The notes beneath the pieces are model-generated. The model saw only the letters and a list, made by a program, of their open reading frames with translations, was not told the DNA's origin and searched no databases. From AP-15 sp035538335 (lineage in GTDB: Bacteria > Pseudomonadota > Alphaproteobacteria > ATCC43930 > CGMCC-115725), in assembly GCA_035538335.1 (NCBI GenBank), contig DATLKN010000031.1, positions 71,523 through 135,522 of the forward strand: a stretch of 64,000 nucleotides of DNA, written 5' to 3'. The position numbers and the translations under genes are program-made. Below are positions 31,329 through 41,241 of the stretch, in pieces (positions within the stretch are counted from its first letter, which is position 1; every line of letters begins with the position of its first letter).

Positions 31329-32426
31329 TCAATCGAAGGTCAGCACGGTTCGCGCGACCTCGCCGGCCTTCATCGCGCGGAAGGCTTCGTTGATGTCGGA
31401 GAGCCGGCCCTTCTTCGTCACCATCGCGTCGAGGTCGAGCCGGCCTTGGCGGTAGAAATCGAGATAGAGCGGGATGTCGGTACGGAAGCGGTTCGAGCCC
31501 ATGCGCGACGTCTGCACCTTGCATTCTGGGCGGATCGCCATCCAGGGAAACTCGATCGTCGCGTCGGGCGGCAGGACGCCGACGATCGTGGCGGTGCCGC
31601 GGATCGCGAGGCTTTCGATCGCCTGCCGGCAGAGCGTCGCATTGCCGACCGCCTCGAAGGCGTGATCGACCCCGGCGCCGCCGGTCAGGCGCCGCACCGC
31701 CTTCACCGGGTCTTCTTCTGCGCTGTTGACGAAATCGGTGGCGCCGAGACGCAGCGCCATCTCGCGCTTCCGCTCAAACATGTCGATCGCGACGATGCGG
31801 CGGGCGCCACCGATCTTGGCGCCCTGCACGATCGACAGCCCGACGCCGCCGCAACCGTAGACCGCGACTGTCTGCCCCGGCTCCAATCCGGCGCTGCGCA
31901 GGGCCGCCCCGACCCCCGTCAGCACGCCGCAGCCGACGAGCGCCGCCTTGTCGAGCGGCAATTTGGGGTCGATCCTGACGACCGAGTTCTCGTGCAGCAG
32001 CATTTTTTCGGCATAGCTCGAAATGCCGATGAATTGGCGCAATGGCTGGCCTTTCTGCGAGAGCCGCGGGGCCGCGCCCTCGGGGCGCGCGACGATGCCG
32101 CCGGTGCACAAATTCGGGTGGCCCGAGAGGCATTGCGCGCAGTTGCCGCAAAACCCCGACAGGCAGGCGACGACATGGTCGCCGGGCCTGAGGCTCGTCA
32201 CTTCCGTGCCTACCGCCTCGACGATGCCGGCGCCCTCGTGCCCCAGGACGATCGGCCGGTCGAGCGGAAAGCGGCCGACGCCGTCGACGACATGCAGGTC
32301 GCTGTGGCACACCCCAGTCGCCACGGTGCGTACCAAGACCTCGCGGCCCCACGGCTCGTCGATGTCGACGGCCTCGATCATCAGCGGTTCCAGGACCTTG
32401 CGAAAGACCGCCGCCCCGATCTCCAT
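31329..32426 (-). CDS. Zinc-dependent alcohol dehydrogenase (MDR, class III/NDMA-type-like)
   Basis: A 365-residue zinc alcohol dehydrogenase. Catalytic zinc ligands: Cys in TGVCHSDLHVV, His-Glu in LGHEGAGIVEAVG, and a later Cys in the KAALVGCGVLTGVGAALRSA region. The structural zinc site CGNCAQCLSGHPNLC is complete. The Rossmann glycines lie in VYGCGGVGLSIVQGAKIGG. It probably oxidises alcohols or aldehyde adducts with NAD. ATG 32426 is preferred over an ATG eight codons earlier because AGGAGGG precedes it and the longer form would reach into tRNA-Arg. It lies 17 bp after the tRNA on the same strand, so it may be transcribed with it. Confidence 0.92.
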   Translation of the reverse strand: MEIGAAVFRKVLEPLMIEAVDIDEPWGREVLVRTVATGVCHSDLHVVDGVGRFPLDRPIVLGHEGAGIVEAVGTEVTSLRPGDHVVACLSGFCGNCAQCLSGHPNLCTGGIVARPEGAAPRLSQKGQPLRQFIGISSYAEKMLLHENSVVRIDPKLPLDKAALVGCGVLTGVGAALRSAGLEPGQTVAVYGCGGVGLSIVQGAKIGGARRIVAIDMFERKREMALRLGATDFVNSAEEDPVKAVRRLTGGAGVDHAFEAVGNATLCRQAIESLAIRGTATIVGVLPPDATIEFPWMAIRPECKVQTSRMGSNRFRTDIPLYLDFYRQGRLDLDAMVTKKGRLSDINEAFRAMKAGEVARTVLTFD

Positions 32427-32442
32427 GCCGCCCTCCTGGGAA

Positions 32443-33603
<1,161 letters not shown>

Positions 33604-33678
33604 TGATTGTGCCGCTCGAGCGCGTATCATCCGGCCTCGGCGAGCGATCGATCGGTTAGGCTTTGCGGCGGACGGCTC

Positions 33679-33963
33679 ATGGCGGCTTTCGAAACCATCA
33701 CCATCGACACGATGGTCGCCGCCTGCAACGGCGGCGGCGGACCGCTCGGCCATCCCAAGGTCTATCTGAACCTCGCGCCGGGCGGAAAGGCCGAATGCCC
33801 ATACTGTTCGCGGCTCTTTGTCAACCGCGCGATCGCCGCGGGCGGCCTGCCGATGGAAGGCGTCTCGGGCGACACCGACAGGCCGCAGGAGCCGGCGCCG
33901 GTGGGGCAGACGGCGGGGCCTACGGTGCACGAGCACAGCCCTGCGCCGGACGTGCCGCGCTGA
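33679..33963 (+). CDS. zf-CHCC zinc-finger protein (NDUFS6-like)
   Basis: A 94-residue zinc-binding protein. The core CNGGGGPLGHPKVYLNL, followed by CPYCSRLFV, holds the Cys-His-Cys-Cys set of the zf-CHCC family, whose mitochondrial relative NDUFS6 is an accessory subunit of complex I. In alphaproteobacteria it is a short stand-alone protein. After the finger comes an unstructured proline-rich tail (DRPQEPAPVGQTAGPTVHEH). Start ATG 33679 chosen because the finger begins about 15 residues later, as in the family. polA follows after 13 bp. Confidence 0.88.
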   Translation: MAAFETITIDTMVAACNGGGGPLGHPKVYLNLAPGGKAECPYCSRLFVNRAIAAGGLPMEGVSGDTDRPQEPAPVGQTAGPTVHEHSPAPDVPR

Positions 33964-33976
33964 AAGAGAGGCGCCG

Positions 33977-36784
33977 ATGAACGAGGTTCTCGACCGCGCG
34001 GCGGCGGCTGCGCCGCACACGCTCGCGCCGCGCCACGTCTATCTCGTCGACGGCTCGGGCTTCATCTTCCGCGCCTATCACGCGCTGCCGCCGCTGACCC
34101 GCTCGGACGGGCTGCCGACCGCGGCGGTGCTCGGCTTCAGCAACATGCTGGCAAAGCTCTTGTCCGAGACCGATGCCGACCATATCGCGGTCATCTTCGA
34201 TTATTCCGGCGCCTCGTTCCGCAACCGGCTCTACGACCAGTACAAGGCGCACCGCCCCGAGCCGCCCGAGGATCTGGCGCCGCAATTTCCGCTGATCCGC
34301 CGCGCCACCGAGGCCTTCGGCGTGTGCCAGATCGAGCTCGCGGATTTCGAGGCCGACGATCTGATCGCGACCTATGCGCGGCACGCCGTCGAAGCCGGCG
34401 CCGAGGTCACGATCGTCTCCTCCGACAAGGATCTGATGCAGCTCGTCGGGCCGCACGTGAAGATGCTCGACCCGATCAAGAACCGGCCGATCGGGGAAGC
34501 GGAAGTGCGCGAGCGCTTCGGGGTCGGGCCGGAGCGCGTCGTCGATGTGCAGGCGCTCGCCGGCGACAGCGTCGATAATGTCCCCGGCGTCCCCGGCATC
34601 GGCGTCAAGACCGCCGCCGAGCTGATCAACACCTATGGCGACCTCGAAACCCTGCTCGCCCATGCCGCCGAGATCAAGCAGCCGAAGCGGCGCGAGTCGC
34701 TGCTCGAAAACGCGCCGATGGCGCGGCTCTCGAAGGAGCTGGTAAAGCTCGACGACGACGCGCCGCTGCCCTGTCCGCTCTCCGATCTCGCCGTCAGGCC
34801 GCCCGACCTCGACCGGCTGCTGCCGTTCCTGCGCGAGATGGAATTCCGGGCGCTCGCGACCCGCATGACGCAGCGCCTCGCCGGCATGGCGCCCGCCGCC
34901 CCGGCCGAGGCGCCGGCGCCGGCGATCCCCGAAATCCCGCCCTTCACGGCGCCGCGCGAATATCTCGTGATCGACAGCGACGAGGCGCTCGACCGCTGGA
35001 CCGGGCGGGCGCGCGAGGCGGGCGCCGTCGCGGTCTCGCTCGAAGCGAGCAGCACCGCAGGCGGCCGCCCGGCGCTCGTCGGCATCGCGCTCGCGATCCG
35101 GCCGAGCGAGGCCGGCTATCTGCCGCTCACGCCCGCGCCCGGCGAGGGCTCCCTCGATCTCGGGCCGCGGCCTGGCCTCGATCGCAGACCCACGCTCGAC
35201 AGGCTCCGCCCGCTCTTCGCCGATCCGGGCGTCCTCAAGATCGGCCACGACATGAAGGGCGCCGCCCGCCTTTTGCTGCGTGAAGGTTTGCCGCTCGCCC
35301 CCTGGGACTGCACGATGCTGATGTCCTATGTGCTCGACGGCGGCCAGTTCGAGCACGCGATCGAGGCGCTCGTGCGGCGTAATTTCGAGCACGAGATGAC
35401 GCCGCTCAAAGACCTGGTCGGCAGCGGCAAGAGCCTCATTCCCTTCGCCGAGGTGCCGCTGGAGCGGGCGCGCGACTATTTGGCCGAGCGCGCCGACGCG
35501 GCCCTGCGGCTGCACATGCTCCTGAAGGCGAGGCTGGTTGCCGCGCACATGGCCGCCTTCTACGAGACGATCGAGCGGCCGCTGGTGCCGGTCGTGGCGC
35601 AAATGGAATTGCACGGCATCAAGGTCGACCGCGGCGCGCTTTCCGACCTGTCGCGCGACTTCACCCTTCGCATCGCCGAACTGGAAGAGGCGATCTTCAA
35701 ATCCGTCGGCAGCCCCTTCAATATCGGCTCGCCGAAGCAGCTGGGCGAAGTCCTCTTCGACAAATTGGGGCTGCCCGGCGGCAAGAAGGGCAAGACCGGC
35801 GCCTACGGCACCGACGCCTCGGTCCTCGAGCAGCTGGCGCCGCTGCACGAGGCGCCGCGGCTGGTGCTCGACTGGCGCATGCTGTCGAAGCTGAAATCGA
35901 CTTATGCCGATGCGCTGGGCGAGGAGATCGACCCCGGCGACGGCCGCGTCCATACCTCCTACGCCCTCGCCGCGACCGCCACGGGGCGCTTCTCCTCGAC
36001 CGAGCCCAATCTGCAGAACATCCCGATTCGCACCGAGGAAGGCCGCCGCATCCGCCGCGCCTTCGTCGCCGAGGAGGGGAACGTGTTGCTGTCGGCCGAT
36101 TACAGCCAGATCGAATTGCGCCTCGCCGCGCATGTCGCCGAGGTGCCGGAGTTGAAGGAGGCATTCCGGCAGGGGAGCGACATTCACGCGCTGACCGCGA
36201 GCCAGGTCTTCGGCGTGCCGCTCGATCGCATGGACGCGCTGACCCGCCGGCGCGCCAAGGCGATCAATTTCGGCATCATCTACGGCATCAGCGCCTTCGG
36301 CCTCGGCGCCCAGATCGGCGTCCCGCAAGCCGAGGCGGCGGCCTATATCCGCGCCTATTTCGAGCGCTTCCCGGCGATCCGCGCCTATATGGAGCGGGTC
36401 AAGACCGATTGCCGCGCCAAGGGCTACGTCGAGACGATCTTCGGCCGCAAATGCTTCATCCCCGGCATCCGCGACCCGAACCCGGCGCGCCGGGCTGGGG
36501 CCGAGCGGCAGGCGATCAACGCGCCCTTGCAGGGCTCGGCCGCCGACATCATCCGCCGCGCCATGGCGCGGATCCCGCCGGCTCTCGCGAGCGCCGGCTT
36601 GCAGGCGCGCATGCTGTTGCAGGTGCATGACGAGCTGCTCTTCGAGGTGCCGGAAGGCGAAGCCGAGGCGACCGCCGGGCTCGTCAAGGCCGTGATGGAG
36701 GGCGCCTGCGCGCCCAATTGCGACCTCTCCGTGCCGCTCGTCGTCGAAACCGGCCGGGCCAAAAGCTGGGACGAGGCGCATTGA
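33977..36784 (+). CDS. polA: DNA polymerase I, probably without 3'-5' proofreading
   Basis: A 935-residue family A polymerase for Okazaki-fragment and repair synthesis. The 5'-3' nuclease spans 1-300 (VYLVDGSGFIFRAYHALPPL, LADFEADDLIATYARHA, VPGVPGIGVKTA). The middle domain, about 325-520, should be the 3'-5' exonuclease but is degenerate: the DxE motif is Ser354-Leu-Glu356, the metal Asp of the KYD motif is Ala429 (MKGA) and the Asp of Y-x3-D is Arg505 (YLAER). The polymerase domain is intact: motif A LLSADYSQIELRL, motif B RRRAKAINFGIIYGI, motif C LLQVHDELLFEVP. ATG 33977 follows a purine-rich AAAGAGAGG. Confidence 0.95.
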   Translation: MNEVLDRAAAAAPHTLAPRHVYLVDGSGFIFRAYHALPPLTRSDGLPTAAVLGFSNMLAKLLSETDADHIAVIFDYSGASFRNRLYDQYKAHRPEPPEDLAPQFPLIRRATEAFGVCQIELADFEADDLIATYARHAVEAGAEVTIVSSDKDLMQLVGPHVKMLDPIKNRPIGEAEVRERFGVGPERVVDVQALAGDSVDNVPGVPGIGVKTAAELINTYGDLETLLAHAAEIKQPKRRESLLENAPMARLSKELVKLDDDAPLPCPLSDLAVRPPDLDRLLPFLREMEFRALATRMTQRLAGMAPAAPAEAPAPAIPEIPPFTAPREYLVIDSDEALDRWTGRAREAGAVAVSLEASSTAGGRPALVGIALAIRPSEAGYLPLTPAPGEGSLDLGPRPGLDRRPTLDRLRPLFADPGVLKIGHDMKGAARLLLREGLPLAPWDCTMLMSYVLDGGQFEHAIEALVRRNFEHEMTPLKDLVGSGKSLIPFAEVPLERARDYLAERADAALRLHMLLKARLVAAHMAAFYETIERPLVPVVAQMELHGIKVDRGALSDLSRDFTLRIAELEEAIFKSVGSPFNIGSPKQLGEVLFDKLGLPGGKKGKTGAYGTDASVLEQLAPLHEAPRLVLDWRMLSKLKSTYADALGEEIDPGDGRVHTSYALAATATGRFSSTEPNLQNIPIRTEEGRRIRRAFVAEEGNVLLSADYSQIELRLAAHVAEVPELKEAFRQGSDIHALTASQVFGVPLDRMDALTRRRAKAINFGIIYGISAFGLGAQIGVPQAEAAAYIRAYFERFPAIRAYMERVKTDCRAKGYVETIFGRKCFIPGIRDPNPARRAGAERQAINAPLQGSAADIIRRAMARIPPALASAGLQARMLLQVHDELLFEVPEGEAEATAGLVKAVMEGACAPNCDLSVPLVVETGRAKSWDEAH

Positions 36785-36839
36785 GGGGGATGCGACGGTC
36801 CCTCACCTCGATAAACGAGCGCTTGAAAGGACCGATTGC

Positions 36840-37259
36840 GTGCAACACCGATTTCGCATGCGGGGATTGCGCCTCGCCGCCTTCGGTGCGGTGATGTTCG
36901 CAGCGGGGCTCGCGCTCGGAACCGAGAGGGCGCCGACCGGCTGGCGCGGCGTCAGCCAGCAGGTGCTCGCTAAGCTCGACCTCGCCGGCGAGATTGCCGG
37001 TGCGCAGCACCGCGACCTGCGCCTCAGCCGAGCGACGATCGCGCCGGGCGGCCATGTGCCGGTGCACAGCCATCAGGGCGACCCGACGATCGTCTATGTC
37101 CTGTCAGGCGTTCTTACGAACCACCATGCGGACGGTGCCGTGCGGCGATATCACGCCGGCGAAGCCTTTGCCGAATTCGGTCCGGGCCGGCACTGGATCG
37201 AGAACGCCGGCACCAAGGCCGTCGTGTTTCTCGACGCGAACATCCATCAGGAAAAATAG
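36840..37259 (+). CDS. Cupin-domain protein with N-terminal signal/anchor
   Basis: A 139-residue single-domain cupin. The N-terminus RGLRLAAFGAVMFAAGLALG looks like a signal peptide or anchor, and the cupin follows: LRLSRATIAPGGHVPVHSHQ and PTIVYVLSGVLTNHHADGAV supply the first His-rich metal motif, and AEFGPGRHWIENAGTKAVVF the second. The frame starts at GTG 36840, preceded by GAAAGGACC; ATG 36858 is an alternative. Probably a periplasmic metal-binding protein of unknown substrate. A family A repeat follows 10 bp after the stop. Confidence 0.78.
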   Translation: MQHRFRMRGLRLAAFGAVMFAAGLALGTERAPTGWRGVSQQVLAKLDLAGEIAGAQHRDLRLSRATIAPGGHVPVHSHQGDPTIVYVLSGVLTNHHADGAVRRYHAGEAFAEFGPGRHWIENAGTKAVVFLDANIHQEK

Positions 37260-37269
37260 GAAGAAGGAC

Positions 37270-37337
37270 CGCCCTGACCCGCCTGCTGATGCGGGTCCCT
37301 CCCTCTCCCTGCAGGCGGGGAAAGGGTTGGGATGAGA
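37270..37337. repeat. Palindromic repeat, family A, intergenic copy
   Basis: GCCCTGACCCGCCTGCTGAT and GCGGGTCCCTCCCTCTCCCT, then GCAGGCGGGGAAAGGGTTGG and GATGAG. It carries the same short internal arms as the copies within dnaE2 and lies between the cupin and a small membrane-protein gene. Confidence 0.75.
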
Positions 37338-37445
37338 GGCTACGCCATTATAGGGATGGATAGCTGACCTGCTTTTTTGTGCGTTGCGGCGGAGGGCGGC
37401 GCTGTCTACGTCGGTTGGGTGAGTTTCGGTTGATGGAGGGGCGAC

Positions 37446-37664
37446 ATGCGGCTGCCGAGTAGTTCCGGGGACGACACGAGCCTCGTGCGCCGGCTCGATC
37501 GCGCCGCCGGTCAGCTGAACGCCTTTCTCGTCATTTTGGCGATCGGGCTTGCGCTGCTCGATCTGACCTGCTTCTCGGCGCTCACCGTCGAGCGGGCGAT
37601 CGCCTCCGGGCATCCGGGCATGGCCTCGTCAATCGCCGATGGCGGTTCGCGCAGCGGGCCCTGA
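37446..37664 (+). CDS. Small single-span membrane protein, 72 aa
   Basis: A short gene with a strong ribosome-binding site (GGAGGGG) five bases before ATG 37446. The product has one hydrophobic helix (LNAFLVILAIGLALLDLTCF) following a basic, polar head (LVRRLDRAAGQ), so an N-in single-pass inner-membrane protein is likely. The tail is polar and glycine-rich. No family recognised. It is followed by a perfect bidirectional terminator shared with the convergent Bax-inhibitor gene, which supports independent expression. Confidence 0.65.
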   Translation: MRLPSSSGDDTSLVRRLDRAAGQLNAFLVILAIGLALLDLTCFSALTVERAIASGHPGMASSIADGGSRSGP

Positions 37665-37686
37665 CCCACCACGCCTGCGAACACAG

Positions 37687-37721
37687 AAAAGGCCGCCCGA
37701 TCGTCCGGGCGGCCCTTTTTG
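37687..37721. terminator. Bidirectional rho-independent terminator
   Basis: GC stem GGCCGCCCG / CGGGCGGCC with a short loop, AAAA on the left and TTTTT on the right, centred between convergent genes ending at 37664 (+) and 37744 (-). Confidence 0.88.
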
Positions 37722-37743
37722 CCGAGAAAGCTGTCGCGAGGGC

Positions 37744-38460
37744 TCAGTCGCGCCGCGTCCCCATCAGCTGCAACAGCATCATGAACAGGTTGATGAAGTC
37801 GAGATAGAGCCTGAGCGCCCCCATCACCGCCTTCTTGCTGGCGATCTCGGAGCCGTCGGCCTCGTAATACATCTCCTTGATCTGCTGCGTATCCCAGGCA
37901 GTCAGCCCGGTGAAGACGATGACGCCGATCACCGAGATCGCGAATTGCAGCGCCGAGGAATGGATGAAGATGTTGACGAGCCCGGCGATGATGATGCCGA
38001 TCAGCCCCATGAAGAGAAAGGAGCCGAAACCCGAGAGATCGCGCTGCGTCGTGTAGCCGTAAAGGCTCATCGCCCCGAAGGTGCCGGCGGTGATGAAGAA
38101 GACGCGGGCGACGCTCGTCCCGGTAAAGGCGAGGAAGACGACCCCGAGCGACAGGCCCATCAGGCCCGAATAGACCCAGAAGAGCGCCTGCGCCGTCGAT
38201 GCCTGCATCCGCTGGATGCCGTAGCTCAGCCACATGACGAGCCCGAGCGGCGCCAGGATGACGAGCCACATGACCGGCGTGCGCGCGATCGAGGCGTAGA
38301 AACCGGAATTGGCCGCGACGAAGGCGACGATGCCGGTCAGCGCCAGCCCCGACGCCATGTAATTGTAGATGCGAAGCATATACTCCCGCAGGCCGACATC
38401 GATGCCGACCTGCGCGTCCGCCGTCCGCACCGTCCAGCGGGGCTGCGAACCCAGAGCCAT
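37744..38460 (-). CDS. Bax inhibitor-1/YccA family membrane protein
   Basis: A 238-residue polytopic membrane protein with seven hydrophobic segments, the BI-1/YccA layout. Family signs are the N-terminal LREYMLRIYNYMASGLALTG, the SLYGYTTQRDLSGFGSFLFM turn, and the C-terminal VFTGLTAWDTQQIKEMYYEA, where the aspartates form the pH-sensing, calcium-leak site of BI-1 relatives. In bacteria YccA acts with FtsH and other members leak calcium. ATG 38460 has GGAGGG upstream and replaces a longer frame. Family is clear; role not established. Confidence 0.92.
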   Translation of the reverse strand: MALGSQPRWTVRTADAQVGIDVGLREYMLRIYNYMASGLALTGIVAFVAANSGFYASIARTPVMWLVILAPLGLVMWLSYGIQRMQASTAQALFWVYSGLMGLSLGVVFLAFTGTSVARVFFITAGTFGAMSLYGYTTQRDLSGFGSFLFMGLIGIIIAGLVNIFIHSSALQFAISVIGVIVFTGLTAWDTQQIKEMYYEADGSEIASKKAVMGALRLYLDFINLFMMLLQLMGTRRD

Positions 38461-38570
38461 AAAGCCCTCCAAGAAGAGACGCGAGCGAGGAAGATTCCTC
38501 GCCGCTGCGATATTGGCACAAAACGGGATCTTTTCAATAAGCCCCCGCCGCCGCTGCCGAACCCTTCTCT

Positions 38571-38633
38571 CGTCGTCCCGGCGAAAGCCGGGACCCATTT
38601 CGGCTGTGGATACCGGCTTTCGCCGGTATGACG
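38571..38633. repeat. Palindromic repeat, family C
   Basis: CGTCGTCCCGGCGAAAGCCG GGACCCATTTCGG, then GGATACCGGCTTTCGCCGGT ATGAC. The two hairpins CCCGGCGAAAGCCGGG and TACCGGCTTTCGCCGGTA mirror those at 31139. It is located between the Bax-inhibitor and FtsX-like genes. Confidence 0.75.
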
Positions 38634-38658
38634 CGGCGGCGGAGCCCGGTGGCCTTTG

Positions 38659-41241
38659 CTACCCGTTGCGCAGATAGGGCGCGGGCTTCGCGCCGAGCGC
38701 GGCCCAGGTACCGACGAAGCCGAAACTTAGGGCGAGCAGCGTCGCGAGCGCCGCCGTCATGGCGAGCGGCGCCGGCAGGAAAACCCAATCGGCCTCCATC
38801 AGCCGCGTGACCACGACCCAGCCGGCGAAGCTGCCGAAAAGGCTCGCGACCGCGGCCACGAGGAGCCCGAGGATCGCCTGTTCGAAGAGAAAGGCGCGGG
38901 CAACGGCGCCGCGCGTAGCGCCCAGCACCTTGAGGACGACGGCGTCGTAGACGCGGCGGCGATGGCCGGCGGCGACCGCGCCGCCGAGCACCAGCGTGCC
39001 CGCTATGACCGTGACGAGGGCGGCGAGCCGCACCGCGATGCCGATCGTCGCGAGCACCCGGGCGACCGCCGCCAGCGCCTCGCGCACCCCGATCGCCGAG
39101 ACGTTCGGGAAATGCGCGCCGACCTCGCGGACGAGCCGGGCTTCCCCGGCCGCCGGCAGGTAGACGACCGCCAGATGCGTCTGCGGCGCCGGCTCCAGCG
39201 TTCCCGGCGCGAAGACGAGGACGAAATTGATGCCGAGCCGCGCCCACTCGATATGCCGCAGATTGGCGACCCGCGCGGTGATCTCGCGGCCGAGCAGGTT
39301 GACCGAGATCGTGTCGCCGATCTTCAGCCCCATGCCGTGCGCCAGATCGGCGGCGAAGGAGACGAGCGGCGGCCCCTTATAGTCGGGCGGCCACCATTTG
39401 CCGGCCGCCAGCGTCGAGCCGTGCGGCAGGCGCGCCGCATAGGTGAGGCCACGGTCGCTGTCGAGCGCCCAGCGCACCCCGGGCGCGACTTTCGCCTCGC
39501 TGGCGGGCACGCCGTTGAGCCGCGTGATGCGGGCGCGCAGCATCGGTACCTCGCGCCAGCGGGCGCCGGGAATGCGGCGGACAATTTCTTCGAACCCCGC
39601 GAGCTGGCTCGGCTGGATGTCGATGAAGAAATAGGCCGGCGCCTCTCGCGGCAGCCGCTCTTCGACAACCCGCGCGATGTTGCCTTCGATGAGGGCGATC
39701 GCGATCAGCACCGACAAGCCGATCCCGAGCGAGGTGACGACCCCGACGGTCGGCGCGCCGGGGCGGGAGAGATTGGCGATCGCGAGCCGCAATGCCGGAC
39801 GGCGCGGCCGCGGCAGATGCCGCGCCGCGGCGACTACGAGGCGGCCGGCCGCGGCAAAAAGGACGAAGGCGGCGGCGAGGCCGGCGACGAAATAGAGCGC
39901 GGCCCGGCGGTCCCCGGTTCCGAGCACGACGAGCGCCGCGAGCCCCAGCGCCGCCGCCGCCGTCGCGGCGGCGGCCCAGAGCGGCACTTGCCGGCGGGCG
40001 GGATCGACGGTGTCGCGGAAGAGCGCCGCGGCGGGCACCCCGCGGATGCCGGCGAGCGGCCACAGCGCAAAGGCGAGCGTCGTCAAGAGGCCGAGCAGCG
40101 CCGCCTCGGCGAGCGCGCCGGGGTAAAAGGCGGGGGCGAGCGGTATCGGCAGCAGACGGTCGAGAAACGGCAATGCCGCCCAAGTTAGGAAGGCGCCGCA
40201 GGCGAGCGCGGCGGCGATCGCCGCGGCTGCCAGCGCCAGGACCTGAGCGAGATAGGCTCCGAGGATCAGGCGGTTCTCGGCGCCGAGGCATTTGAGGGCG
40301 GCGATCGTCGGGGTCTGCTGCGCGAGGTGGCTGCGGACGGCGTTGGCGATGCCGACGCCGCCGACGAGCAGCGCCGTCAAGCCGACGAGGCGCAGATAGA
40401 GCGCGACCCGCGCCAACAGCCGCCGCAAGGCCGGCGCCGCGTCGGCGGCGGTCCTGAGCTGCCAGCCGGCCTCGGGAAAGCGCGCGCGCGCCGTTGCGAT
40501 CCAGCCCGCGGCGTCGCCCTGCGGCAGGCGCAGCCGGTATTTGTAGGCGACGAGCGCGCCGGGGGCGATGAGCCCGGTGCCGGCAAGCGCCTTGTCGGAG
40601 ATGATGACCGAGGGCCCGAAGATCAGCCCGCCGAAGCTCTGGTCGGGCTCGCGCTCGATGCGCGCGCGCAATACGAAAGCCTCGCCGCCGATCTCGATCC
40701 GGTCGCCGAGCTTCAGCCCGAGCCGGTCGAGGACCGCGCCCTCCACGACGGCGCCGTAAAGGCCGCCTACCCCCTCCCTTCCCTTCCCCGCATGCGGGGG
40801 AGGATCAGGCTGGGGGTGCCGCGCCAGCGCCGCCGCCAGGGGCATACCGGGTGAGAGCGTGACCTTGCCGTAGAGCGGGTAGGTGGCATCGACCGCCTTC
40901 AATTCGATCAAGGACTGCGCTTTGCCGTCCTGCCTTCGCGCCATCGCGCGCAAGGCGACGACGCGCGACAGGCGCCCGCTCGCCGCGAGAAATCGCGCTG
41001 CGGCGGCGTCGGCGGGCCGGTAGAGCAGCCGCGCCTCGGCATCGCCGCCGAGGATCGCCTTGGCGTCCGCCGTAATGCCGCCCTCGGCCGTGCGGTCGAG
41101 CGAGCCGATCGCGGCGATCGCGCCGACCCCGAGGAAGAGGCAGAACAGCAGCACGCGGAAGCCGGCGACGCCGCCGCGCAATTCGCGCCGGGCAAGCCGC
41201 AAAGCCAGGCGCACCCGGCCAAGGGGCGAATCCGCGCTCAC
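38659..41241 (-). CDS. ybbP: FtsX-like ABC transporter permease (YbbP type)
   Basis: An 860-residue permease with two FtsX/MacB-like repeats plus large periplasmic domains. N-terminal helix FRVLLFCLFLGVGAIAAIGS, a four-helix block from VALYLRLVGLTALLVGGVGI onward, and a final pair near VIAGTLVLGGAVAAGHRRR and LLVAAVASLFGSFAGWVVVT. The tail SFGFVGTWAALGAKPAPYLR matches YbbP. With the adjacent ATPase it forms a lipid/envelope export-type system of unknown substrate. GTG 41241 overlaps the ATPase stop by 4 bp. Residues about 141-157 (HPQPDPPPHAGKGREGVGG) are a family A repeat inserted in frame. The gene name rests on the ybbA-ybbP-tesA order. Confidence 0.88.
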   Translation of the reverse strand: MSADSPLGRVRLALRLARRELRGGVAGFRVLLFCLFLGVGAIAAIGSLDRTAEGGITADAKAILGGDAEARLLYRPADAAAARFLAASGRLSRVVALRAMARRQDGKAQSLIELKAVDATYPLYGKVTLSPGMPLAAALARHPQPDPPPHAGKGREGVGGLYGAVVEGAVLDRLGLKLGDRIEIGGEAFVLRARIEREPDQSFGGLIFGPSVIISDKALAGTGLIAPGALVAYKYRLRLPQGDAAGWIATARARFPEAGWQLRTAADAAPALRRLLARVALYLRLVGLTALLVGGVGIANAVRSHLAQQTPTIAALKCLGAENRLILGAYLAQVLALAAAAIAAALACGAFLTWAALPFLDRLLPIPLAPAFYPGALAEAALLGLLTTLAFALWPLAGIRGVPAAALFRDTVDPARRQVPLWAAAATAAAALGLAALVVLGTGDRRAALYFVAGLAAAFVLFAAAGRLVVAAARHLPRPRRPALRLAIANLSRPGAPTVGVVTSLGIGLSVLIAIALIEGNIARVVEERLPREAPAYFFIDIQPSQLAGFEEIVRRIPGARWREVPMLRARITRLNGVPASEAKVAPGVRWALDSDRGLTYAARLPHGSTLAAGKWWPPDYKGPPLVSFAADLAHGMGLKIGDTISVNLLGREITARVANLRHIEWARLGINFVLVFAPGTLEPAPQTHLAVVYLPAAGEARLVREVGAHFPNVSAIGVREALAAVARVLATIGIAVRLAALVTVIAGTLVLGGAVAAGHRRRVYDAVVLKVLGATRGAVARAFLFEQAILGLLVAAVASLFGSFAGWVVVTRLMEADWVFLPAPLAMTAALATLLALSFGFVGTWAALGAKPAPYLRNG
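40769..40819. repeat. Palindromic repeat, family A, copy inside the FtsX-like gene
   Basis: TACCCCCTCCCTTCCCTTCC, the CCCGC-AT-GCGGG core and GGGAGGATCAGGCTGGGGGT on the plus strand. Translated on the minus strand it gives a short Pro/Gly/His stretch between the conserved PLAAALAR and GLYGAVVEGAVLDRLGLKLG segments. Confidence 0.8.

Noticed and set aside
33920..36781. A 953-codon open frame on the minus strand opposite polA
   Set aside because: It mirrors polA codons in GC-rich DNA, has no family-like motifs, and polA on the other strand is unmistakable. Similar long antisense frames opposite pirins, dnaE2, putA, acs and the ABC-F gene were rejected for the same reason.
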